Shown here: positions 35,216-47,735 of the stretch, piece by piece
Numbering within the stretch: the first letter of the stretch is position 1
Layout: every line of letters begins with the position of its first letter
DNA from: Nageia nagi
Lineage: Eukaryota > Pinophyta
NCBI GenBank assembly: GCA_050084985.1
Contig: JBITNC010000001.1
Coordinates: 18,476,001 to 18,540,000, forward strand
Reading direction: 5' to 3'
DNA length: 64,000 nt
The notes under the pieces: model-generated
Seen by the model: the letters and a program-made list of their open reading frames with translations, nothing else
Told to the model about the DNA's origin: nothing
Database searches by the model: none
Program-made: the position numbers and the translations under genes

Positions 35216-38200
35216 TCATACTTCACTCCCTCTTGAGGGCAACTTCACCAACTTGATAGCATCCCTAAGCTTACTAAATTGAGCTTCAAGAAGGGGTTTG
35301 GTAAATAAATCAATGAAGTTCAAGGTTGATGGACAATACTCTAGGTGTATAATGCCATTAAGAATCTTTTCTCTAATGAAATAGGATTGGATTTATAAAT
35401 GTTTTATTCTCTGATAGAACATAAGATTCTTAGCCAAAGAAATAGTTGATTAATTTTTTTAAAAAATCATATATGGCCTAGCTTTCTCATACCCAATTTC
35501 TTTTAGAAGATGCCTAATATAATATTGTTAGAATTTGTAATGAAATATTGTGAATATCTAAACTCCTTGTAAATTCAATTAATCACTTAAAGGATATGTA
35601 GATACCTTAAGGGATTAATTGAATTCTTTATTATGTGTTGACTTTGACCTTACCATGGGATTAATTGGTAGGTTAAAGTTAGGTCATACATTTATTGTAA
35701 CCCTAACCTTACCCTTGGGTTAAAGGGAGGTTAGGGAGGTGCTCTCATGCTATAAATAGAGGGCCTCTCCTCTTGTAAAACAACCAAGTTTTTTGGAGTA
35801 AGATTACTCTACTAGTTTGTGTAGGAGAGAAAGAGAATTGTAGTAAGAGGTGCATAGATTGAGAATTGAGAACTAGTTGTGGATGTACTCCCAAGGAGGG
35901 AGGAACCACATTATATTTGTGTTATCTTGTGTGAATGGTGTTATGTTGAATGATTGAGTTTCCTAGTCTTGGACCTTGAGAATTAGAGTAGGTCTAATTC
36001 CTTCAAATATAGCTTCTTAGGTTGCAATAGACATGGCTCAGTATTTGGATTCTATGGTGGAAAGAAAAATAGTAGGCTGCTTCTTGGAAGCCTAAGAAGT
36101 AGAACTTGGATCAATGTTGAATACATACGTAGAGTTTGATTTCCTATCATCTCTGTCTCCCTTATAGTTAGAATCTAAGAACTCTGAGAGAAAAAATGAG
36201 GGCAACTTGAAATATTTGAGAGCAAGATCCTTCATCCCTAAAACATATCTCAAGATTTGCTTAAGAGCATTAAGATGTGCAACATATGATTTCTACATGA
36301 ATCGATCATTAGATTCATTACAAAGGCAATATCTAGCTTGGAAATAGTCAAATCAAGAAGACTTCAAATTAATTACCTATAACTTGTAGCATCTACCAAC
36401 TATGAGTTGAAGCTAAGAGAAATAATGATTCCAAGAGAGATTAGAATCATAGCATGTCTACACTTTTCCATTCCAAACTTTTGCAAGATGTCTAATATAT
36501 ACTTGAATTGATTGAGATACATATAATTCTTGTATTGGTATACTTGCTTTCCAAGATAGTAGTGCAAGAGATCAAGATCAATCATTTTAAATGTTACCTT
36601 AAGCTTGGATATACACTCTTGAATGATTTCATCATTATTCCTAGTTATTAGAATATCATTCACATAAATGAGAATCAATACCATGTCTTTTCTTTAATTT
36701 AGTACATAAAGATCAGAGTCAAAGAAGCACTTGGATAATATAATATTTGCAAAGCATCCTAAAATCTTCTTATACCAGGATCTAGGTGCTTGCTTAAGTC
36801 CATACAATGACTTCTTTAGATTGCACACAAATAAATCTTTTCCTTCCATAATAAATCCTTCTAGTTGATTCATGTAGATTTTCACATCTAACTCACCATT
36901 GAGAAATGCACTCTTTATGTCAAGTTAAAAAAATTTCATCTTTGAGTTGTTGAAAGAGAAAGGATAATTTTGATAGTAGGCATCTTTGCCATGGGAGCAA
37001 AGGTTTCCTCATAATCAACACCATATTTTTGAGTAAAACCTTTGGCCACTAGCCTTGTCTTGTATTTCTCAATATCTTCAATTAAATTAAACTTGACCTT
37101 GTAGATCCATTTATTGCTAATCACATTCTTCTCATTGAGATAAGAAACCAAATCCCAAGTTTTATTTTTTATAAACATCTCATACTCCACTTTCATGGCT
37201 TTCATCCAGAACCCATGCTTTGAAGCTTCTTTGAACGATGAGGTCTCATTCTTGTTATCAATTTTGGAAGTAAGGATTTGTTCAAGGTTATACTCCTTGT
37301 TATCCTTTGCATTGAAGAATTTCATTCCTAAGGTGACTTATCTACAGCAATATCTAACCAGCTTGGTGCAACTGATGAGTCATCTAGATCATCAACATCC
37401 TCATTAGAACTAACTTCTTTAAGAATTTAATTGGACTTTACATCCCTTGATATGAACATAGCTCTATAAGATAAAGTGTAGATCTTATAGCGTCTATGTT
37501 GATGATCATAACTAACAAAGATGCATTTGTCAACTTATTTATCTAACTTTTTTCTTTTCTTAGAAATAATATAGGAGAATGCTTCACAACCAAACACCTT
37601 AAGATGAGAAATATTAGGTCTTATTCTTTTCCAAGCCTTAAAAAGAGTTTTCTCTTGAATGATTTTTGTGGGACACTTATTCAAGATGTAAATTACAATG
37701 CTCATAGCTTCACCCTATAAAAACTACGAAGATTACCCAACATACATATAGCCATATCCATAATTATCATGTTTTTCCTTTTGATAATATCATTTTGCTG
37801 AGGAGTGTAAGGAATCATAAATTGCCTTTTGATTTCATACTTGGCGCAATAGACATTGAACTCATTGTTGTTATATTCTCCCCTATTATGTAATCTCAAG
37901 GTCTTGATTTTAAGGTTAGTCTAATTTTCAACTAAGGCCTTGAAATTTTTAAAACTCTCAAAGGTTTGATCCTTATGCTCATGTAGATAGCCAAAATTCA
38001 TCCTACTAAAGTCATCAATGAAGGTTAATACATAAGATGCTCCCCCAAGTGACTTAGTCTGAAATATACCTATCAAATTTGAATGAACAAATTAAAGAGG
38101 ATGAGATGCCCTTGTTGCCTTATCTTTTTCAAACCTTTGTCTATTCATCTTTCCTAGGATGCACTTCTCACACAAACTGATTGAAGGTGAAATTGAACTA

Positions 38201-39139
38201 AACCTTCCATAAGTTGTTGGTCTTTCATGACTTGAATACTCTTATGGTTAAAGTTCCCTAAATATTGGTGCCAAAGATTACCTCTAGAACACACATTTGT
38301 AGTAAGACACATCTTTGTTAAAAATTGATCCATAATGTAAAGATCCTCTTTCACTGATCCTTTAACCAACATGGCAAGTCCCTTCTTAATACACCAAGAG
38401 TGTGATTCGAACTCAAATGAGTATACTTTTTATGCAACTTGAATCAAGAAGATAAGGTTCATCTTGAACTTAGGAACATAAAGCACATTTTTCAAGAACC
38501 TTCCTATGAATCAACACACTTCCAATTCTTTGAACTTTAAGAATTAAATTATCACCAATCACAACTGCAACTTTTCTATACTTATAAAAATTTTCAACCT
38601 TATCATTTTCAAAGCATAGGTGATTAGTGCATTTAAAGTCAACAATCCATTCATACAAGAAGAAGCAAGTCGTGGAATAGAGCCTAGCAACAAGTCCAAC
38701 TTTTATATTCTATGGTCAACAATCTAATTGCACCCACAAGCAATAAGTTGGATCCTAAAGTCAATAATTTTATTCAAGTAGATGGTAACATTTTCATCTT
38801 CCCTAGACAAGATTGAAGTAAATTTTACATAATAGTGAACCTTTTTGAAAATTTAGATCCAAGGTAAATTTTCTTGAGCTTATCTCATGCTTCATTTGCT
38901 AAGGTTGATGATGAAATCATAAGGAGCACTTCATCTAACATTGCATGAAAAATCATGAAGGTTGCTAATTCATTCTTTGTGTTGTATGCCTCAAGTGCTT
39001 TTTCATTTGTAGGAGCAACAAGGTTCTTATTAATTATCTGTCAAATTTTCTTTGCTTGCAATTTAACTCTCATCTGAGGTTCCCAAATACCAAAGTTGGA
39101 ACCATCGAGAATGTGCTTAGGTAAGAAGGTGTCTCACAT
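35216..39139 (-). pseudogene. Copia-2 gag-pol polyprotein, degraded
   Basis: From ATG 39137-39139 (the next codon is TGA) come UBN2-type gag (HILDGSNFGIWEPQMRVKLQ, about 39110) and protease with DFKCTNH for DSGCTNH (about 38640). Next are the GAG-pre-integrase segment NLWHQYLGNFNHKSIQVMKD (about 38260), integrase core RLHNRGEYNNNEF and PYTPQQND (37899-37780), and reverse transcriptase (WIYKVKF, RLVAKGFTQKYGVDYEETFA, SLYGLKQAPRSWYKK, YVNDIL; 37325-36400). RNase H gives SNSTYVF and SKKQPTIFLSTIESKY (36380-36010), and the end LPSRGSEV stops at 35216-35218. Three catalytic sites carry Asp changes (protease DSG, integrase DNGGEY, RT YVDD). The protein would make particles, copy and integrate the element, but this copy cannot. 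Confidence 0.85.
35526..36005 (+). repeat. Solo LTR of another copia-like family, with 5-bp target-site duplication
   Basis: This is a 480-bp sequence with canonical TGTTAG..TTCA ends and a TATA box TATAAATAGA at 35751-35760. It is flanked by AATAT at 35521-35525 and again at 36006-36010. It interrupts the RNase H coding region of Copia-2, which resumes on both sides. No internal region remains, as after recombination between two LTRs. Confidence 0.9.
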
Positions 39140-39142
39140 TTG

Positions 39143-41811
39143 CTACATAAGAATGTGAAAAGTAAGCATGTGGTCTAAAATAACATTACATGTTTAGATT
39201 TAATCATCTATACATGTTTTAGATTTATTCAAGTAAATCAATCATACATGTTAAATTTAATAAAAGGACATGCTTAATTTGTTTAAACAAAGTTCACATG
39301 TGCAAATGTTTACAATATAAACACATAATACATCCCATGTATTTGACACTTTTATCATCACCAAGTACCATAAATGTAGAGGGATAATGTTGAGGATTAT
39401 TTTCTTATTTAAAATTAGACCTTCACCTAGATATCGTAAGGTGGAACCCAGGTACTATCAATCTTCTTCTAGTTTACCTTGGGCAGTAACATACTCTCAC
39501 AAGGAGGAGTACCTACTATTTTTCAAAGTTGTGATGTATGTTAGATCAACCAAATTATTAATCTTGATTAGGTTTTAAGTTATCCTCGTAGGTTTTCAAG
39601 ATAATTCTTAAATGAACATGTGAACATGTGGTATCACTACACACATATCTATCCACCTATTGGAGTTATATCCAAACTAATAAAGAATTTAGGAGCAATT
39701 AATAAGTACAAAATTTTTACCATTTGGATCATCATACTAAAGGCTCCAATCTGCCTTATCCTCACCTTGTGACTCCCCAAACAAGTCATGTTGCGAAATG
39801 TACCTATGGATGTATTCATTTTAGGGGTTTGCACATTCAATTTTTGCAATTTTGCATAAATAAAGCAAAGATATAAACATAAAGTAAAGTGCATTTAAAA
39901 ATGAAACATTATCTATAGAAAACTTGAGACCTAATATTCTAATGGGTTTTGTTTACTAACTCCTAAAGAATATCTTTATATAATCTATTATTTTGCACAA
40001 GTCCATTTATTAACTTTGCATAAGGAATAAACATGTATCATTTCCATAGTTTTCACAAGTCCATTCATAACTTTGCATAAGGAATTTATCCAAAAAAACG
40101 AATGCTTATAAAAGTATCAAAAATCCTAGGCATGCATCCATTCCTCATAACAAATTCTAATATTTTTAAGTAAAACATAAAAATTCCTCCCTTTTTTACT
40201 TAAAAAAAAACTTTAGGCAACATGATCCCTTCAATAAATACTTAGGTATAAAATTACTAGTTTACCTTAGAAAGTAATTCATATCACTTTAAAAATGTCA
40301 TTATAAGACATTAATGTTAAGAATTACCATTTTTCCTAAGCAATTGAAGGTACTTTAAAATTGCAAAAATTTCCTTTAGGAAAAAAATAATCCCATTTAA
40401 TATTTAAAAGGTTGCCATAAAAAAAAATCATCCTCTTCTTTGCAAAAAAAAAAAAACTTAAACCTTTCAACACTAAAAAGGAACTTTTAAGAAATGCAAT
40501 TTGACCAAGTAAACTACTTCTATGCATTTACAAAAAAAATACCCCCCGTAACAAAGCATCCATATTTCTATGCAATTTTCAAATTAAATGTTTATCCCCT
40601 TTTTAAAGATAAGGAATGATAGCAAAGTATTAAATGTTGACACGATTACCTATTTACTTGCAAGAAATTAATCCTTAGTTTTAACCTTTACTTCACTCCA
40701 AGTCAGATGCATTAAATGGAACATTGGTAAAAAATTAAGACTTTAAGTTTACTTGCAAGAAACCCAAAAAAAAGTGTGAAAAGGAAAAAAAATGCCTGAG
40801 TTTCTCCCTATTTTGTTTGGTTTCTACGTAGAGATAGAGAGGAGGGGCCGAGAGAGGCGCCTATGGAGGGAGGGCCTTACAAGGTGCTAATGGGAAATAA
40901 ACCACGGCTAGAGCTCATCCGCCCTGGTTGGCTCAGCTTTCTGCCTCTCCCATTTTGCCTCATCATTCCCTAGCCAGTCTGCGTAGATAGAAGGGGCAAA
41001 GAGATAAGGGAGGTGAGATCCGCAATGCCCAGGGGGCAAATCAGAAGAAGCATCTAGTGGCGCACCCAATCTTGCCATCATAAGGTTATGGATTGAGGAG
41101 GAGAGGAACAGCTGTGCTGGGGATATAGTGTGTAGGAAAAGAATTAGTTTCAAGGATGCACATGATAGACACAGTTTCTTAGGACCTACGAGAAGAGATA
41201 GTGGAGTTTGCAAGCGACGGAGAGTGGCGAGGGGTCTTCAAGAAGTAGATAGTACTCTCAAAGAATATGGAGTGATTCAAAGAAAAAGGAGTGGAATGTA
41301 CTCTGAACACCAGCGAGAGGTTGTGTTTGGCACAGCAAAGGAGACCAGGTAACAGAGTAGAGACTCGCACAGCCGATGAGAGTACCCATTCATACTATAG
41401 AAGCCCCAACCAACTTTTTTAAATTGGCCTAATTTTAAAGATTATTTGTTTTGAACTTTTTTTAAGTTTCTATATTTTCTCTCAGCAATGAAATTTTTGA
41501 AAAAAAATACTAAATTTCAAAAGAAAATAGGATATTATATGTAAATATGAAAAATTTCTTGTTAGCAAGCTTTTGAAAAAATAATTTCCTTTGTTTCAAA
41601 CAGCTTATGAAAACCTCTTTTAGAATAAATAAATATGGTAAGCAAAATATTTTTAAAAAATTGCATTAATAAAGAAGGTTAGTGTTAGACAATTACATCA
41701 TATTTCTAATTTTTTTAAGCATATTTTGTTAAAAGAAATGAACACATAACAAATAATATGTTAGTAGCATAGTGAAATAATAAAAATAACCAAGAAGGAA
41801 GGAATATATAC
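39143..41811 (-). other. Putative leader intron of Copia-2
   Basis: The donor GTATATATTCC starts at 41811, after AGAGAAG. The acceptor is the pyrimidine-rich ..CATTCTTATGTAG ending at 39143, three bases before the gag ATG. Positions correspond to those in Copia-1 (3090 and 30). A GC-richer island lies at about 40780-41400 and carries short ORFs on both strands (101 codons on minus, 74 on plus) with no recognisable product. Splicing is inferred. Confidence 0.35.
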
Positions 41812-41914
41812 CTTCTCTTGATTTTATTGCAACAAGACTCCAAAATTGAAGGAAGAAAACCTCCAAGTTGAAGGAAGAAGATCTCCAAAATGTTGAAGAG
41901 GAACCTTCAAACTA

Positions 41915-41926
41915 GCTCTGATACCA
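41915..41926 (-). promoter_or_regulatory. Primer-binding site of Copia-2 (tRNA-Met type)
   Basis: The minus strand reads TGGTATCAGAGC, two bases inside LTR C, identical to the Copia-1 site. Confidence 0.85.
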
Positions 41927-41928
41927 AA

Positions 41929-42431
41929 TGAAAGATTTATGCCTTAAAGAACACAATCCTAAACTACCAAGATCTATTGAAAGCTCACTCAAACAACAAT
42001 ATACTAAAACATAAATCAATCTCACAAAGTGATTAAAGATATAAAGTGGTTCCTTCAACTGAGAGAACATCCACTAACAAGATCTTACTTCATTCACAAA
42101 GACAACTCTCTTACAATACTCCTAACTTCATCTCCTAATCACTATCTTAGAGCATAATTTTGTTTCACAAATTGGTGAGTGATCACAAAGAGGGGACCTT
42201 CTATTTATAGGCCAAAATACCCTTTTGGATCACCCTTTTAACCATTGTACAAAGGTATGATATGCTACTCCCATTTACCCAAGGGGCATGTTCATGAGAT
42301 GGAGTGTAAGAATAGTTACATTATCATATTCACTTAAATACTTAAGGTATCTACTGATACCATTAAGTATTAGTGAATTTACAAAGATGAACATTACAAA
42401 ACCTTACAATAGTGCATTATACATTCCAACA
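41929..42431 (-). repeat. LTR C (Copia-2 5' LTR)
   Basis: A 503-bp LTR. The minus strand begins TGTTGGAATGTATAATGC and ends ..TCTTTCA. The TATA-like CTATAAATAG lies at 42201-42210 (minus strand). By eye it is roughly 80-85 % identical to LTR B. Confidence 0.85.
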
Positions 42432-42620
42432 GTAAGTTCACTCTAACATCAATTTACTTAAAGCTTAACAATCTCACAAATTGACTCACCCTTTTAACCA
42501 TATTACCAAGGCATGACATGTTTCACCCTTTTATCCAAGGGGCATGCTCATGAGATGGAGTGTAGGATAAGTTATATTATCATATTCATTTAAATGCTTA
42601 AGGTATCTAGGGGTACCATT
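42432..42620 (-). repeat. LTR D: internally deleted LTR fragment of the same family
   Basis: The fragment starts at LTR position about 53 (GTAAGTTCACTC) and follows LTR B closely for about 60 bp. It then jumps about 190 bp, from ..TTGACTCA to CCCTTTTAACCA, and continues to about LTR position 435. It shares variants with LTR B that LTR C lacks. Confidence 0.75.
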
Positions 42621-44340
42621 TCAGTGAGAACTGAAGGGTTGTCATCCTAGGCCAAGTAGCCTTTTGTTTCGATATCAAAAATAGATCAAATGAAATTCAT
42701 TTTTTGAATCATTTGGTCCTGCTATTAGACCCCATTACTATCTATCAGGGCATCAAGTTAGTTCACCACATCGTCAATATGGTCACTTGTTATCATATGT
42801 CAAAGTTTTTCATTTTTCACTTTTGCAAAGGTGTCAAGTTTGTCAAAGTTTTGTTTGGCCCATTTCGATTGCATCCAGGAAGCATAATGACATGGTTATT
42901 GTATGATCTTATCTTCATTGACATAAATCGACTAGTAGGGGATGCACCCTACCTTGTTTTACGCACCTTTTTGTGGGATTTGTAAAGGGCCTATTGCCAA
43001 TTTGTTTAAAATACTTATTGACAATTATTATTCATCGTTATGTGATTCATTTTTCAATGTTCTTAATTATTGGTCATTATGCTTGTGATTCATTTTATTA
43101 TTTTCAATTATTCATTTGGTCCATTTTTATCTTTTTAGGATTGTGTATATTTTACTTTTTCTGATTTGTATATTGTCCTCATTCCATTTTTGCTATTTGC
43201 TATTGTCAATATTTTTTATCTTTCATGATTTGTCTTTTATTAGGCATTGTTATGTGTCATTGGTTAGGTTCTTATTGTTCCTTTGCTTATTTGGCCATTG
43301 TTGTCATTGTTCTTGTACCTTGTCATTTGTCTTCTTCTATCATCTTTTATTTGGTAAGTATTTATTGTTGCTTTATCATTTGTGTGATTGTAATCATTTT
43401 ATTATCTTTTATTAAGCTTGTGGATTTCATTTATGCGTGTGGTTATACATACAAGTTCATTTTATCCATCCATGTATCTCATTATGTGTATCCATCCATT
43501 GTTCCTTTTTAACCATGAACAAATGCATTCATACATAGGTGTGTGTGTGTGTGTACCATCCACATTGTGTTGTCTATACATCAGCATATACATACATCAT
43601 GTGTATAAAGAGTCATACATCCATAATATACATCATACGCATACACATAAGTCAATCATAGTAAGTCTAAAATTCCATGTCATATATCATAAAAAAAACA
43701 AGCATACAATGTCCATACATATCAGGCATCATCCATACATGTGTTCATCCATCATACATATAAGCAAAAATATATCAAAATATATAAAGTCCATAAATAT
43801 ATATCAATATTCCATGTGCATCCATACATGTCTGTCAAAATAATAATGCATTGCATGTCTATACATGTAAATGTCCATGTACATAAAAATAGGTCTCATA
43901 ATACATTGCACTCACTATGGCATCAAAAAATGCATAGCCTCATGTCTAGTCTTTGTCCCTAGATCCCTTACGGAGTTGGATCTTGTCATGGCCTCCTTCT
44001 ACTAGGGGGAGTGCTAGTCTTCCCCTACCCCTTTATCTGCATCCCTAATGGGCTAGCCTCTGATGCTACACATGTTTTTCCTGTTGAGGGTGGCGACCCA
44101 AAAAACCTGCCAACAACCTATGTGACTTGTGAGATCGTCCATTTCATAGATCCTACGCTGGTCCCTGCTCCTATCCTGGTCTCTACACCTGCTCACGGTC
44201 CCAACTCGGGTTATCTCATGAAATGCCCCTCACTTTATTGGGACCTCACCACACTCCTAGACATGCTTTAAGCTATGGAATATGTCCTCGACCACTCCAG
44301 ACCTATTAGGTTCAATCCCACCTTGACCAATTGTAATATG
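42621..44340. other. Unclassified sequence with CATACAT-rich low complexity
   Basis: No recognisable gene. A pyrimidine-rich stretch at 42990-43450 gives long but leucine/phenylalanine-dominated chance frames. A short GT run lies at 43540-43553. From 43490 to 43920 many imperfect CATACAT and ATCCATACATG units recur. The region is probably old retroelement non-coding sequence. Confidence 0.35.
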
Positions 44341-44379
44341 TTTTGGCTCATATTTTGAGCATGTATATAGGAAAATCAT

Positions 44380-47300
44380 GAGAATCAATAGAAGGGGAAT
44401 CAACTACATATGCCAAAATATGCATGGAGATGGACTTAGTAAAACCTTTACAAGTTGAAATTGATCTCATAGTAAGAGGGCACATATAGAGGCAATAAAT
44501 AGACTATGAATAAGTTCCATTTAGATGCAAAGATTGTCATGAATATGGACATTTGGTCAAGGATTTTCCCAAATTAGCCAAAGGAGACACACAACATATG
44601 AATCCAAACCTAAGAGCCCAACCTCCACAAAAAGAAGGTGAACAAGGATTCTAAATATTTATAAGAAAAAGGATAAAATATAGTAACTAGGTAAGGGGGA
44701 GAATTCAACTAAAGGAGGAAACTCAAACCAACACCAAGAATGGAGGACTTCTTCCAACAAATATGAGATCCTAAGGTTAAACGATCCAATGAAAGAAGAA
44801 CAACTTCTGAGTTTAAAACAAGTAAAGAATTTAGAGAAGGATGAAGGAGAGATTCAATCCCCCAACCTACAGTAACAAAAAAATAAAAATACATAATAAG
44901 AATGAGGGATGTTGAGGTCAAACAATCCACATAGGTGCAAAACCTACTAACCCATGAGCAACATATAGGGTATAAAGAACTTATACAACCAAATACAAAT
45001 GGAGCACTCATAATTTACAATCAAGAGCAATATACAAAAAATGACATCATTAGGGAATTAATAGAGAAAAGTCAACCTTAGGAATTAATCAAATGGAGAA
45101 AAGGTAAAAAAAAAAGTCATGTTGTTGGAAGGAAGATAAATAAAGAGAAAATGCAACAACAATGAGAGATATTACGAGAATCAAGTTTAGTGAAATCCAA
45201 ATCCAATTTCTAAAACAAAAACTCACAATGATTATAAATACATGGAATTATTGAGGACAATTGATCATTAAGAGAATGATAGAAGATAACCACCCAGATG
45301 TGGTGTTACTATAGGAAATCAGAGCATCTCTTGCATCAATGTAAGTCATTTCAAAAAGGTGATGAATATAAAGAGATTATGAAGCCCAAGTTGCCCAAGG
45401 TTTTTCAAGGGGAATGACTACTTTGTGGAATAAAGATAGCTTTCAATAGGTTAGAGAAACAATCAGCTAGAGATATCTTAATGCTAAGGTTAAGAGATAA
45501 AGAATCAAATGTAGTTTGGTTGATAGTTGATACCTATGGTATGCAGGAGGTGTATGAACAAAAAACCTAATTGAAGGAGATCCATGATATAATGGAAGCA
45601 TACCCAATAGACCTATTATTGGTGGGAGGAGAATTCAATGCCAAGATGTTGATGAATGACAAAGAGGGAGGTCTAGGTCAAGTAAGTGAGAAGGATAAGC
45701 TCCTTATTGGCCAAGACAATAATTTGAATCTAATTGACATTTCACCCCCAAGATATAACACTACCTAGACCAATAAAAGGAAAGGAGATCAAACAATAAA
45801 ATCAATACTAGACATGATATTGATAGAGGAAAGAATTAAACTTCTTTGGGCTTATCATTCAAAGATCTTAAATCGATTATCATCAAACAAAACTACCCAC
45901 CCCACGAATCACCATTTTAGATTTGAGAACTTATGGTTTTTAAATAAGGACATACTAGAGATGGTATAATAATGGTGGAAACAAAGTAAACCAACATATG
46001 TAACTAAATAATTCCAACTATAATCTAGATTAACATATATTACATGCAAAAAAATTAGAGTAAAATCCAAAGTTCAAAATTTCAACAACAAAGAGTAGAA
46101 TTGATGAGGAGAATGCAAGGAATAGAAAATAGGATGTATTTGGAACCACTCTCATAAGACTTAATCTTTCAAGAAAAAGCCTTGATGAAAGAGGAAGAGA
46201 AGTTTGATAAGAAAGAAGAGACCTATTGGAGGTAAAGATTTAGAATAACTTGGCTATAAGAAAGTGATAAGAATGCAAAGTTCTTTCCCCAATATACCAC
46301 AACATGAAGCCATCACAACCAAATTGTTGTCCTTACTAATGCAAAAGGACTCAAAAGAAACTACTACTCCAAATATGCAAAAAGAAGCTAATGAATATTT
46401 TCTACTTTATTCATTGCAGACCCACACCTGTCTAAATAAGTTCACGAGGAAGTATAGTAAAGTATCCCCATATTAGTATCTCAAAAGAAAATTGAAGAGC
46501 TATTAAGATAGATGGACTACCAACAAAGTTCTAGAAAGCCTTTTGGGATACCATAGAGAAGGATGTTACTAGAGTAGTGGAATAGGCCAAATCTATCAGG
46601 AGATTTCCCAAGTCCCCCAATCATAAGTTTTTGGATTTGATTCCAAAAGGAGGAGAGATGGAAAACTTAACCAACTACAGACTGATTTACCTCTATAATA
46701 TGATCTGCAAGATTATCATCGAGGTGATGGCCAATAGACTAAAAACCATATTTCTATATATAATATCTCTAGAGCAAGGGGGTTTGGTGTAGAGTAGAGA
46801 AATTTTATATGGGATTCTGAGAGCACAAGAAACCATTCATCAAATGACCTGAAAAAAAAAGAATAAAGGAATATTCTTGAAGTTGGATTTATCTAAGGCA
46901 TACGATAGGATGAGTTTGAATTTAAAGATGAATGAATAAAATGGGTAATAAAATGCATTTCCACAAACTCCTTTTCAATGCTAATCAAGGGAACCCCCTC
47001 CCCATTGTTTATGGCTGGTAGAGGAATTAGATAAGGAGATATGCTTTCATCGTATGTATTTATTATTTTTGCAGAAGAACTAGGAATACTTATACAAAAG
47101 GAAAAAAGAAGAGAACATCATTGTAGGAATATAGCCATTACCTATCTTCAATTTGTAGATGATACATTTTTATGGGTGAAATAACAATGAAAGAAACAAC
47201 CAATATCAAAGGCATATTAAATTGTTACATTACATCTATCGGTCAAATACTTAATGAAGAAAAATCCAAAGTTATTTTCTTCAATGTACATAAAAGAATT

Positions 47301-47735
47301 ACGAATCAAATAACATACATTTTCATATTCCTAATGTCCTCCCTACCATTAGACTACTTGGGTATCCCCTTAATAGAGAAAAAATAAAGAAAGAAGGATT
47401 CAAAATCCATAATAGACAAATTTTAATCAAAACTTTCACATTGGACTCGTAGATGGTTAAGATTTGGGGGAAGAATCATACTCTTGAAGTTAGTTCTAAA
47501 AACCTTACCAATTTATAAATTCTCTATTTTAGCAACCCCTAAGAGCATTCTCAAATATGAAGATAAAATAATAAGAAGATTTTTACGGCCAAGATCACAT
47601 GGAGATTAAAAAAAAGTGCTTTGGTGCAATGGGATAAAATGTGCCAACCTTTATTGTTGCAATGAAACCAAATACCAAAACACGTAAGGCTGGTGTTGGT
47701 AAGGAAACATGAGGATTATTGAAATATGATGTTGA
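44380..47735 (+). pseudogene. LINE-2: ORF1 tail and ORF2 (endonuclease and reverse transcriptase), degraded
   Basis: ORF1 remnants appear at 44390-44640, with a CCHC-like knuckle CKDCHEYGHLVKDFP whose final Cys is replaced by Asp. ORF2 starts near 45230. An apurinic endonuclease-type domain shows LLLVGGEFNAKM (about 45610) and a downstream SILDMILIEERI (about 45810). Reverse transcriptase segments are LIPKGGEMENLTNYR (about 46640), FLKLDLSKAYDRM (about 46875), GRGIR-GDMLSSYVFIIFAEE (about 47020) and YLQFVDDTFLW (about 47150, active-site DD kept). YLGIPLIEKK (about 47360) follows. Plant L1-type LINEs have this layout. Frequent stops show it is dead. Confidence 0.85.

Larger units (their letters stand above)
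33996..42431 (-). mobile_element. Copia-2: near full-length, inactive Ty1/copia retrotransposon
   Basis: Minus-strand order: LTR C (41929-42431), primer site (41915-41926), leader with putative intron (39143-41811), gag, protease, integrase, reverse transcriptase and RNase H (39139 down to 35216), 3' untranslated sequence, polypurine tract (34498-34506) and LTR B (33996-34497). The domain order protease-integrase-RT-RNase H identifies Ty1/copia. The 5-base flanks do not match (TGGAG at left, GTAAG at right). LTR B resembles the scrap LTR D more than it does LTR C, so the ends have been rearranged. Stops and frameshifts are spread throughout, and a solo LTR of another family lies within the RNase H region. 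Confidence 0.85.

Noticed and set aside
43116-43843. Overlapping ORFs of 99 and 141 codons that look hydrophobic
   Set aside because: They are translations of a T-rich tract followed by CATACAT-type low-complexity repeats, not membrane proteins.
43490-43920. CRISPR-like or organised short repeat array
   Set aside because: CATACAT units are imperfect with no constant spacing or unique spacers; this is simple-sequence drift in a plant genome.
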